A stretch of 64,000 bases of DNA, from positions 28,013 through 92,012 of the forward strand of contig JANNYA010000199.1 of NCBI GenBank assembly GCA_031409855.1, given 5' to 3'. Both the position numbers and the translations under genes were made by a program. The notes below the pieces were generated by a model that saw only the letters and a program-made list of their open reading frames with translations, made no database searches and was not told where the DNA came from. Below are positions 16,563-24,031 of this stretch, piece by piece. Each line of letters opens with the position of its first letter. The stretch's first letter is position 1. Source of the stretch: JANNYA01 sp031409855 (GTDB taxonomy: Bacteria; Pseudomonadota; Gammaproteobacteria; Xanthomonadales; SZUA-5).

Positions 16563-19196
16563 ATGCCTTTGCTGCCAACGTTGCCCGAAGAAGCCGTGCC
16601 TGTGAATGCGCAGGAATTGGCCTGGATCATTCTGAAATTTGGCGGCACCAGCGTGTCGAGCAAATCACGTTGGGACACGATTGTTGCGTTGGCGGGGAAA
16701 CGGATCGCAGCAAATCAACGCGTGGTGATTGTGGTGAGTGCGCTCAGTGGCGTGACCGATCAACTCAAAGCGCTTTGCGAGGCATTTGGCGATGACGCAC
16801 GCACGGAAGTTCTGCGCGTTAGCCTACGCACGCGGCATTTAGAAATGGCGCAAAATTTGGGCTTAAGCGACGCCATGCTCACGCGCGTAGCGCAAACGCT
16901 GGAGCTGCTAGATCGGCTGTGTTTGGATACCCGAAGGCCTGCGAATCATTTTGCCTGGCAGGCCAGTGTTTTAGCGCTGGGCGAGCTGTTGAGTTCAAGT
17001 TTGGGCGAAGCGTATTTGTTGAAATCTGGGCTTGATGCCGGCTGGTTGGATGCGCGCGAATATTTGTTGAGCGTTGCAGCCCCCAATGACGGCGACTGGG
17101 GCAAATATATGTCAGCCAATTGCGCACCCAGGCCATCAGCCGAGACACGTTCCGCATTGGCGGCGCTGGCGCCCTGTTTAATCACGCAGGGCTTTATTGC
17201 GCGTAATTTAGCGGGTGAAACGGTGATCTTGGGGCGCGGCGGTTCGGATACTTCTGCGGCCTATTTTGGCGCGCTGTTGCAGGCGCAAGCGGTGGAGATT
17301 TGGACCGATGTGCCCGGCATGTTTAGCGCCAATCCGCGCAAAGTGCCGAACGCGCGGCTGTTAAAAAAGCTAGATTTTGACGAGGCGCAAGAAATTGCGA
17401 CCACCGGCGCAAAAGTGCTGCACCCGCGCTGTTTGGGCCCGGTGCGCGAGTTTTCGGTGCCGATGTGGATCAAAGACACCACGCGCCCGCATTTTTCCGG
17501 CACCTCCATTGGTGCACGGGATTTAGCGCAAAGCGCCAGCGTGAAAGCCGTTTCGGTGCGCACTGGCCTGACATTGGTCAGCATGGAATCGCTTGGCATG
17601 TGGCAACAGGTTGGCTTTTTGGCGGACGTTTTCGTGGCCTTTAAGCGCCATGGTTTGAGTATTGATTTGATTGGTAGCTCGGAAACCAACGTCACGATCT
17701 CGTTGGATCCGAGCAGCAATTTAATCAATGCCGACACGCTGGAATTGTTGTGCGGTGATTTGGCCTCGGTTTGCCGCGTCAAGGTCATTGCGCCGTGTGC
17801 CGCGATCACCTTGGTGGGCCGTGGAATTCGCAGCTTGATGCAGCAATTGAGTGGCGTGTGGGCCGAAATTGGCGCGGAACGCGTGCATCTGGTTACGCAG
17901 TCCTCGAACGATCTCAACATAACCTTTGTCGTCGACGAAGGCCGCGCCGAGCATTTGTTGCCCGCAGTGCACGAGGCCTTGCTGAAGGCGCGCGTGCTGC
18001 CTTTGGATGATAGCGAGGTGCTCGGGCCGGCTTGGAACGAGTTGGACGGCATATCTAGCACCGCGCATCCGCCCTGGTGGAGTGTTGCCGCAACCGAGTT
18101 AATCGAGATTGCGCAGCGGGGGCCGCGCTACGTCTATGCACGCGCCGAGATTGCGCTGCGTTTGCATGAACTCAAAGCCATGCAAGCCGTTGATGAGTGG
18201 TTTTACGCCTGCAAAGCGAATAACCACGTGGACGTTCTACGCCAGATTTTTGCTGCAGGCTTTGGCATCGAATGTGTATCAGCGGCTGAGCTTGCGCACG
18301 TGCGCGCTTCGGTGCCAGATATTGGCGCTGAACAGTTGCTATTCACGCCCAATTTTGCACCGCGCCATGAGTTTGAGAGCGCTTTCCAGCAGGGCGTACA
18401 GGTGACTTTGGACTCCAGCTACTTGTTGGAACACGCGCCAGATTTACTGCGTGGGAAAAGAATCCACTTGCGGCTCGATTTAGGATTTGGCGATGGCCAT
18501 CACGCCAAGGTCAATACCGGCGGCGAACGCTCCAAATTTGGCTTGAGCCTAGCCGAGCTGCCGAAATTTAAGGCGCTCGCGAAAGCGCTGGATGTGAAGG
18601 TCGTCGGGCTACATTCGCACTTAGGCAGCGGCATTACCGACGGTGCGCATTGGCCGCAGGTATTTTCCGAATTGGCCTCGATTGCGGAGGGTTTCCCGGG
18701 CGTGCGTGTCGTCAATTTAGGCGGTGGTTTAGGCGTGCCGTCGCGCGCGCATGAGGCGCGCTTGGATTTGGCCGCGCTCGATGCGCGCCTGGCTGAGCTA
18801 AAGCTGATGTATCCGCAGCTGAAAATTCGTATGGAACCGGGGCGTTATCCAGTCGCCGAGGCGGGTGTGCTGCTGGCACGGGTGACGCAGGTGAAAAACA
18901 AGGGCAGGGGCACCTATATTGGCATTGACACGGGGATGAATAGCTTGATTCGCCCGGCGCTGTACGACGCTTACCACGAGATCGTCAATCTAAGCCGTTT
19001 GGGTCAGGATTTAAGTTTGAAAAACTGCACCATTGTTGGGCCAATTTGTGAGACTGGCGATGTGTTGGGCGCCTCGCGCGCGATGACCGAGTGCTTTGAG
19101 GGTGATGTAATTTTGATTGCCGAAGCGGGCGCTTACGGCGCGGTGATGGCAAGTTCTTACAATTGCCGCTTGCCCGCAACGGAGGTGATGTTATGA
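16563..19196 (+). CDS. Bifunctional aspartate kinase / diaminopimelate decarboxylase (LysC-LysA fusion)
   Basis: An 877-residue fusion catalysing the first and last steps of lysine synthesis: aspartate phosphorylation and decarboxylation of meso-diaminopimelate. The N-terminal kinase shows KFGGTS at residues 25-30, GRGGSDTSA, WTDVPGMFSANPR, and ACT-like sequence around IDLIGSSETNVTISLD. A junction near residue 500 leads to the PLP-dependent decarboxylase, with FYACKAN (Lys551 as PLP lysine), GLHSHLGSGI, VNLGGGLGVP, MEPGRYPVAEAG and CETGDVLGASR. This architecture is known from Xanthomonadaceae and a few other groups. The stop overlaps the next gene by 4 bp (ATGA). ATG at 16563 lacks a clear SD sequence. 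The free fused decarboxylase may channel or coordinate DAP use; that is inference. Confidence 0.97.
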   Translation: MPLLPTLPEEAVPVNAQELAWIILKFGGTSVSSKSRWDTIVALAGKRIAANQRVVIVVSALSGVTDQLKALCEAFGDDARTEVLRVSLRTRHLEMAQNLGLSDAMLTRVAQTLELLDRLCLDTRRPANHFAWQASVLALGELLSSSLGEAYLLKSGLDAGWLDAREYLLSVAAPNDGDWGKYMSANCAPRPSAETRSALAALAPCLITQGFIARNLAGETVILGRGGSDTSAAYFGALLQAQAVEIWTDVPGMFSANPRKVPNARLLKKLDFDEAQEIATTGAKVLHPRCLGPVREFSVPMWIKDTTRPHFSGTSIGARDLAQSASVKAVSVRTGLTLVSMESLGMWQQVGFLADVFVAFKRHGLSIDLIGSSETNVTISLDPSSNLINADTLELLCGDLASVCRVKVIAPCAAITLVGRGIRSLMQQLSGVWAEIGAERVHLVTQSSNDLNITFVVDEGRAEHLLPAVHEALLKARVLPLDDSEVLGPAWNELDGISSTAHPPWWSVAATELIEIAQRGPRYVYARAEIALRLHELKAMQAVDEWFYACKANNHVDVLRQIFAAGFGIECVSAAELAHVRASVPDIGAEQLLFTPNFAPRHEFESAFQQGVQVTLDSSYLLEHAPDLLRGKRIHLRLDLGFGDGHHAKVNTGGERSKFGLSLAELPKFKALAKALDVKVVGLHSHLGSGITDGAHWPQVFSELASIAEGFPGVRVVNLGGGLGVPSRAHEARLDLAALDARLAELKLMYPQLKIRMEPGRYPVAEAGVLLARVTQVKNKGRGTYIGIDTGMNSLIRPALYDAYHEIVNLSRLGQDLSLKNCTIVGPICETGDVLGASRAMTECFEGDVILIAEAGAYGAVMASSYNCRLPATEVML

Positions 19197-20578
19197 GTGC
19201 GCACGCATCGGAGCTATCAGCGATTGGGCGCGGCGTATTTCGTTTCGTTAACGCGCAATTCGTCGCGGACCCAGATTTTGCCGGCCGAACCGTGGCGCTG
19301 CACTATCAGATTTTGACAGACGATTTCGAGCGCAGCTTTGTCGAGACGGTGCAGTTCCCAGGCGCGCCCAATCCAGATGAATTTTCACCCGCTCGAAAAG
19401 CCGCGCTGGCGCGTGCGCTGCAAATTTTGCACGTGATCGCTGGTGTGAGTTATTTCAAGGCAACCAATGCGCCGACGCTAGAGTTTGCTAATCCTGGCAA
19501 GCTGGATGTTGCGCTCGCTGAGCTTGCCAATGCGGTTTATACGCAAGGTTTGGCGGAATTTTGCTACCAAAACCAAACGGAAGTTCGAGCGCGCTTTGCC
19601 CCTGATGCGCCGGAGCTGCCAAGCGCCGAATCGTTGAATTTGGAGGCGCGCGCGTTAGTGGCGATTGGCGGTGGCAAAGATTCCTTGGTCAGTATTGAGG
19701 CGCTAAAAAAAGGCCAGGTTCCCGCCTGCGCGGTATGGATAGGCAATTCGGAGCTGATTCAAAGCGTGGTCAAGGTTTCCGGCTTAGCCACGCTCAATAT
19801 CAAGCGCAGCGTATCGCCCGTGCTTTTTGCGTTAAACAGCGAAGGTGCATTGAACGGCCACGTACCGGTGACCGCGATCAATTCGGCGATTTTGCTGGTG
19901 GCGGCGGTGCTTTATGGCTATCAACACATCGTTTTTAGCAATGAGGCCTCAGCCAATGCCGCCACCCTAGTGCATCAGGGTCTAGCGGTGAATCACCAGT
20001 GGAGTAAAAGCGCCGCTTTTGAGCACGCATTTGCACAGCTGGTGCATGATTCCGTCGCGGCAGATTTGCACTATTTCTCGCTGCTGCGGCCGTATCGCGA
20101 ATTAGCGATCACCGCCAAATTCGCTAAATTTCAACAATACGACGCGGTGTTTTCTAGCTGCAATCGTAACTTCAAGATTTTGGCGGCAAAGCCCACGGCG
20201 CGCTGGTGCGGGCAGTGTCCAAAGTGCCACTTTGTGTTTTTGGCGTTGGCACCGTTTGTACCCAAGCCGCGCCTCCTGGCAATTTTCGGGCGCAATTTAT
20301 TGGATGAGTTGGCACTCGCAGCTAATTTTGATGCCCTGATCGAATGGCAAGGGGCGCATAAGCCTTTTGAGTGTGTGGGCGAAGCGCAAGAGTCGACAGC
20401 TGCATTTGTGGCGCTTAGCGCACGCGCGGATTGGCAAGAAGATGCGTTAGTGCAGCGCTTTGCGTTGGAAATTAGGCCGCACTTACTCAACGACTTACCG
20501 AGCTTGAGCGAACTATGCCTGCCGGATGCTCAGGTAATTCTGCCAGAGGCGTTTGCACATTTGGTGGGGGCGCTTTGA
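19193..20578 (+). CDS. murL: Probable UDP-MurNAc-L-Ala-L-Glu epimerase (MurL family)
   Basis: A 461-residue cytosolic protein with a PP-loop-like nucleotide motif VAIGGGKDSLVS (residues about 157-167) and, near residue 339, a CGQCPKC cluster (three Cys). This combination matches MurL as I remember it from Xanthomonas, the ATP-dependent enzyme that epimerises the terminal L-Glu of UDP-MurNAc-L-Ala-L-Glu, working after MurD2 and replacing glutamate racemase. Supporting context: it overlaps the lysC-lysA fusion gene by 4 bp (ATG at 19193), so DAP and D-Glu provision would be co-expressed. No murD2 is adjacent, unlike Xanthomonas. An alternative is another PP-loop ATPase of unknown function. No catalytic test can be made from sequence alone. 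Confidence 0.72.
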   Translation: MSAHASELSAIGRGVFRFVNAQFVADPDFAGRTVALHYQILTDDFERSFVETVQFPGAPNPDEFSPARKAALARALQILHVIAGVSYFKATNAPTLEFANPGKLDVALAELANAVYTQGLAEFCYQNQTEVRARFAPDAPELPSAESLNLEARALVAIGGGKDSLVSIEALKKGQVPACAVWIGNSELIQSVVKVSGLATLNIKRSVSPVLFALNSEGALNGHVPVTAINSAILLVAAVLYGYQHIVFSNEASANAATLVHQGLAVNHQWSKSAAFEHAFAQLVHDSVAADLHYFSLLRPYRELAITAKFAKFQQYDAVFSSCNRNFKILAAKPTARWCGQCPKCHFVFLALAPFVPKPRLLAIFGRNLLDELALAANFDALIEWQGAHKPFECVGEAQESTAAFVALSARADWQEDALVQRFALEIRPHLLNDLPSLSELCLPDAQVILPEAFAHLVGAL

Positions 20579-20624
20579 ATATTGAACCATTAAACCAGGG
20601 AACGTTTGAAGTTTTCTCGAAAAA

Positions 20625-20740
20625 AACCGTTCGCACTGAGCTTGTCGAAGTGCAGAGCCGAGACACCTCTAACGGAGTTACAGCCCCCTTCGTTAGACAT
20701 TGTGCGGCTCTGCCCTTCGACAGGCTCAGGGCGAACGGTT
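20625..20740. repeat. Large imperfect palindrome, dispersed repeat family B
   Basis: Two 35-bp arms (20626-20660 and 20705-20739) are inverted copies with three mismatches; each contains the core CTTGTCGAAG or its CTTCGACAGG counterpart. A 44-bp centre has its own inverted repeat TCTAACG...CGTTAGA. A single copy was found in the window. The arm sequence resembles a GAGCCTGTCGAAGGGC-type repeat I recall as common in proteobacterial genomes. It lies between murL and tesA and could form a long hairpin. Confidence 0.85.
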
Positions 20741-20769
20741 CCAGTGATTTTGGGATTCGCAAAATTCTA

Positions 20770-21381
20770 ATGGCTGTTGTCGTTTTGCTTGCGTTTGCCG
20801 CGAACAGTTTTGCTGCCGGGCCGTTAAAGCCCACAAAAACAAGCGTTTTGATTTTTGGCGACTCGCTCAGCGCCGCTTATGGCTTGCGCCCCGAACAGGG
20901 CTGGCCTGCGATTGCGGCTGCGGAGTTGGCAAAGCGAAACATTACGGTGATTAATGCCAGTGTCGGGGGTGAAACCAGCGCGGGCGGGCTCAGTCGTTTA
21001 CCAGAAATATTGAAGCGGCGCCGGCCCAACGTGGTGGTGCTTGCACTGGGCGCAAATGATGGCTTGCGTGGCTTGGATCCAAGTGCGATGCAGCGAAATC
21101 TAGTGGCAATGACCAAACTGGCGCAAGCCAGCAAAGCGCGCGTACTGATTGTCGGCATCCGTTTGCCACCGAATTTTGGCCCGGAATATAACCAATTGTT
21201 TGAGCAGAGCTTTGTTGAGGTTTCGCTGAAGCAAAAAACCGCGTTACTAAAGTTTCTACTTGAACCGATTGCCGGGGATCGCAGCGCATTTCAAGCCGAT
21301 CAGCTGCACCCCACTGCGGGCGCACAGCCTAAAATTTGGGCGCATGTGCGGGCGGCGCTGCTGCCTTTGATTAAGAATTAG
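20770..21381 (+). CDS. tesA: Periplasmic GDSL esterase/lysophospholipase (TesA type)
   Basis: A 203-residue SGNH hydrolase. The ATG at 20770 begins a signal peptide (MAVVVLLAFAANSFAAG); the longer frame upstream only reads through the family B palindrome. Catalytic blocks: GDSLSAAYG (Ser at about residue 32), ASVGGETSAGG, ALGANDG, and DQLHP carrying the Asp-His pair. This order and length match E. coli TesA/Pseudomonas arylesterase, periplasmic hydrolases of acyl-CoAs, lysophospholipids and small esters. Preceded by the palindrome and murL, so it may be transcribed separately. Confidence 0.93.
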   Translation: MAVVVLLAFAANSFAAGPLKPTKTSVLIFGDSLSAAYGLRPEQGWPAIAAAELAKRNITVINASVGGETSAGGLSRLPEILKRRRPNVVVLALGANDGLRGLDPSAMQRNLVAMTKLAQASKARVLIVGIRLPPNFGPEYNQLFEQSFVEVSLKQKTALLKFLLEPIAGDRSAFQADQLHPTAGAQPKIWAHVRAALLPLIKN

Positions 21382-21382
21382 C

Positions 21383-21414
21383 TTGTTTGCAGCGTGGTAT
21401 CATATACAATACCA
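21383..21414 (+). promoter_or_regulatory. Promoter and palindromic operator of the PIN TA operon
   Basis: TTGTTT (-35-like, 21383-21388) and TACAAT (-10, 21405-21410) are spaced 16 bp apart. The -10 is embedded in a 6-bp-arm inverted repeat TGGTAT-N8-ATACCA (21395-21414), an arrangement expected for autorepression by an antitoxin. The toxin ATG follows at 21418, seven bases after the -10. Confidence 0.5.
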
Positions 21415-21417
21415 AAC

Positions 21418-21837
21418 ATGTCGAAGCCTGCTCTCATTTTAGATACCAATGTTCTAGTAGCAGGCTTGAAGTCGCGTCGCGGCGCATCATTCAAGCTTTT
21501 GTCCCTAATTGACAGTGGGTTGTTTACTTTGCATCTGTCAGTGCCTTTGGCCTTCGAGTACGAGGATGTACTAAATCGCTCGGATCTAGGTATCTCAGTT
21601 CCAGACAGTGAAGCGCTATTAGATTTTATTTGCAGTATCGCTATCCATCAGCCAATTTTTTATCTATGGCGACCGTATTTGAAAGATGCAAAAGACGATA
21701 TGGTTTTAGAAGCGGCAGTGGCAGCACAGGCAAGCCATATTGTTACGTTTAATACCAAAGACTTTGCGGGAATCGGGCGTTTTGGTATCCAAGCGCTCTG
21801 GCCTGCGGATTTTTTAATTCAACTCGGAGTCTCGTGA
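21418..21837 (+). CDS. PIN-domain ribonuclease toxin
   Basis: A 139-residue PIN-domain protein of the putative TA toxin, PIN family. The acidic active-site residues appear as LILDTNVLVAGL (Asp at residue 9), FEYEDVL, the pair in AKDDMVLEAAVAAQASHIVT, and FNTKDFAGIGRFGI at the end, matching VapC-like RNases. The ATG at 21418 is preferred over an upstream frame start because the promoter ends just before it. The ribbon-helix-helix gene follows 28 bp downstream, giving a toxin-first order. Confidence 0.9.
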   Translation: MSKPALILDTNVLVAGLKSRRGASFKLLSLIDSGLFTLHLSVPLAFEYEDVLNRSDLGISVPDSEALLDFICSIAIHQPIFYLWRPYLKDAKDDMVLEAAVAAQASHIVTFNTKDFAGIGRFGIQALWPADFLIQLGVS

Positions 21838-21865
21838 TAAGCGAGCAGTCAAATAAGGCGGATCA

Positions 21866-22117
21866 ATGAGCACCATGAGCTTGCGCTTACCAGAGTCAAT
21901 TCATCAGCGTCTAAAAGAGTGGGCGCAAAAAGACGACACATCGATTAATCAATTTATAACTACCGCAGTCGCAGAAAAATTGGCCGCGCTATCCACGCTG
22001 GATTACCTGGCATCAAGGGCACAACGGGCGAATAAAGAAAATTTTGACGCCATTTTGGCGCGCGTCCCTGATGTCGAAGTGCCACTAGAAGATGTTTGGC
22101 CAGCACTGCGACGGTAA
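21866..22117 (+). CDS. Ribbon-helix-helix antitoxin
   Basis: An 83-residue protein with an N-terminal RHH DNA-binding domain: MSLRLPESIHQRLKEWAQKD then TSINQFITTAVAEKLAAL, as in HicB/MetJ-Arc-type antitoxins. The acidic C-terminus (ILARVPDVEVPLEDVWPAL) would bind the toxin. An AAGG ribosome site precedes the ATG. It is likely to bind the palindrome at 21395-21414. Confidence 0.87.
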   Translation: MSTMSLRLPESIHQRLKEWAQKDDTSINQFITTAVAEKLAALSTLDYLASRAQRANKENFDAILARVPDVEVPLEDVWPALRR

Positions 22118-22243
22118 CATTTCTAGTTATTGCAATAGCTGCGAAGTTTGGGTTAGGAACCCGTGAAATATTATCTGAATCATTGTATCTAGCGCGCTTA
22201 TCAGCGATCTTAGCGAATACGGTTTTTTCGAAGGGGCAAAATC

Positions 22244-23557
22244 ATGAGCCAGTGGCATTACCTCAACGCACAGCGCCAAACCATGGGCCCCTACGAAAGC
22301 GCGCAAATTGCCGAGCTCCTCCAGCGTGGGCAAATTGATGGTGATACCCAAATTTGGTACCCAGGCTGGCCGAATTGGGCGCCGCTTTCTTTGGCGTGGC
22401 AATCGATTGGCTTGGCCAGCGCACCGCCGATGCGCGCAAATATGCCGTTGCCTAATTCACCAAGCGGAGCCCCTGGCGGCGCGGTGCTGGCGCCTGGGCA
22501 AAATCCATGGTCTTTGGGCGGCTTTGCCGGGCGCGTGACTGATTTCGTCGGCTTGGATCGCATCGAAGGCTTCAGCTTTAAGGATATGTCGTCCTCGGTA
22601 TTTAAAAAGTATGGCGATGAAACCATCGAGGCGTATTTTTCGGTTGGCTTAAAGGAAACGACGCCGCCCTTGGAACAAGTCACCACCAAGTGGCCGAAGC
22701 CCTGGATGTTTGCGCGTATGTTGGCGCTTTCACTCATTTTGTATGTTGGGTTTTATGTGTCGGTCGAAGTCATGGGCGCGATAGTGGCTTTACCTGCGTT
22801 GATTATTACCGGCTCGTTTGCGGTGCCGCTGGCAACCTTGATTTTCTTTTTTGAGATGAATGCACCGCAAAACGTTTCACTGTATCAAGTGATGAAGCTG
22901 GTGACTTTGGGCGGTGTGCTGTCGATTTTATTTTCGTTGATTTTGTTTAGCACCACGCAATTGGATCAAATCATTGGCGCGCCCGCAGCGGGCTTGATCG
23001 AGGAAGCCGGAAAGTTGGCGGCGGTAATCGTATTGACGCGCAAGCTTGATCCGCAGCGCTACCCGTATGTCACCAATGGCCTGTTGTTTGGTGCCGCCGT
23101 GGGTACTGGGTTTGCCGCGTTCGAGTCGGCGGGCTATGCCATGAACGCGGTATTGGAAACCCAAAGCACGGCTTCGGCAAATTTCAGCATAATCTTGCGC
23201 GGTTTGCTCGCACCGTTTGGCCATATTGCCTGGACCGCGATCACTGCGGGTGCGCTGTGGTCGGTGAAAGGGCCGAATAAATTTAGCATTTCGATGCTGT
23301 TCCACAAGCGCGTGATGACCTTGGTTGCTTGTTCGATGGCGCTACATTTCACCTGGAATACCAATTTTACCGGGCCGTTTCTACTGAAATTTTGGGTGCT
23401 GGGCTTCATTGCCTGGGTGCTAGTTTTCGCGCTGCTGCAGCAGGGGCTAAAGCAAGTTCGCTCAGCGCGCACCGTGACCCACACGATGACGCGTGGGCTT
23501 TCGGTGGCAGAAGTGCAGGAAGCGCTAAGGGCTCGGGTGGGGCAGATTGGGCGGTAG
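22244..23557 (+). CDS. GYF_2-domain PrsW-family intramembrane protease
   Basis: 437 residues. The N-terminal 60 residues form a GYF_2 domain (WHYLNAQRQTMGPYESAQIAELL...QIWYPGWPNWAPLS), a protein-interaction module. From about residue 165 it has some seven to eight membrane helices with PrsW-type active-site patterns: IEEAGKLAAV (EExxK), AAVGTGFAAFESAGYAMNA, and FGHIAWTAITAG (membrane His). PrsW proteases cleave membrane proteins such as anti-sigma factors in Bacillus; here no anti-sigma gene is adjacent. ATG at 22244 with AAGGGG upstream. Downstream is a small gene 21 bp away. Confidence 0.9.
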   Translation: MSQWHYLNAQRQTMGPYESAQIAELLQRGQIDGDTQIWYPGWPNWAPLSLAWQSIGLASAPPMRANMPLPNSPSGAPGGAVLAPGQNPWSLGGFAGRVTDFVGLDRIEGFSFKDMSSSVFKKYGDETIEAYFSVGLKETTPPLEQVTTKWPKPWMFARMLALSLILYVGFYVSVEVMGAIVALPALIITGSFAVPLATLIFFFEMNAPQNVSLYQVMKLVTLGGVLSILFSLILFSTTQLDQIIGAPAAGLIEEAGKLAAVIVLTRKLDPQRYPYVTNGLLFGAAVGTGFAAFESAGYAMNAVLETQSTASANFSIILRGLLAPFGHIAWTAITAGALWSVKGPNKFSISMLFHKRVMTLVACSMALHFTWNTNFTGPFLLKFWVLGFIAWVLVFALLQQGLKQVRSARTVTHTMTRGLSVAEVQEALRARVGQIGR

Positions 23558-23578
23558 CTCTCAGGAGACACGGAAAGC

Positions 23579-24004
23579 ATGAGCAGTATTCTTCGAATTT
23601 CTGGTGAGTCATTGGACATAGATGCTCTGCTGTCCGTGTTTTCACTTCCATTTGACCGCATCTGGAGGAAGGGTGAGCCTCGTGTTCTCAAAGGCAAGCT
23701 CCATTCCAATTCAGGCGCCAACTTTCTGGCTAGTGACGCAGACCTTGATGAGTTTGATCGTCAGGTTTCGGATGCCACCGATTATTTGGAGCTACATTCG
23801 CCAATAATAGCGAAAATGGTTGAATTTCCAGGAGTGCAAAATGCCGTTCTTGATTTCGGATTTTCACTCTACGAAGGCAATGTTACTCAATTTTCATTTC
23901 TTCCACCAAAGCTAGTCCGGCTTTCGGCAAGCGCAGGTATTGGGCTGGAAATCTCCCATTACGCGTGCAACAAAGTCGATGAAGACATGTTGCCTAACGA
24001 ATAA
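23579..24004 (+). CDS. Small protein of unknown function (DUF4279-like N-terminus)
   Basis: A 141-residue cytosolic protein. The N-terminal ILRISGESLDIDALLSVFSL, then FDRIWRKGEP resembles the start of DUF4279 proteins (a proposed immunity-like family), but I am not certain. A GGAAAG site precedes the ATG. It may be co-transcribed with the upstream PrsW gene and converges with the TgpA gene. No function is assigned. Confidence 0.55.
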   Translation: MSSILRISGESLDIDALLSVFSLPFDRIWRKGEPRVLKGKLHSNSGANFLASDADLDEFDRQVSDATDYLELHSPIIAKMVEFPGVQNAVLDFGFSLYEGNVTQFSFLPPKLVRLSASAGIGLEISHYACNKVDEDMLPNE

Positions 24005-24031
24005 AGATAGCTCGCGCGCAGCCGCAGCAGC

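Noticed and set aside
16445..16678. Minus-strand frame of 77 codons over the fusion gene start
   Set aside because: It overlaps the lysC-lysA start and contains no recognisable motif; the adjacent TA promoter explains the region better.
20515..20769. Long N-terminal extension of the esterase gene
   Set aside because: It translates the end of murL and the family B palindrome; a signal peptide begins at 20770.
22096..22338. Plus-strand frame overlapping the antitoxin end and the PrsW start
   Set aside because: The PrsW start at 22244 has a strong ribosome site and GYF sequence in another frame; this one is a shadow.
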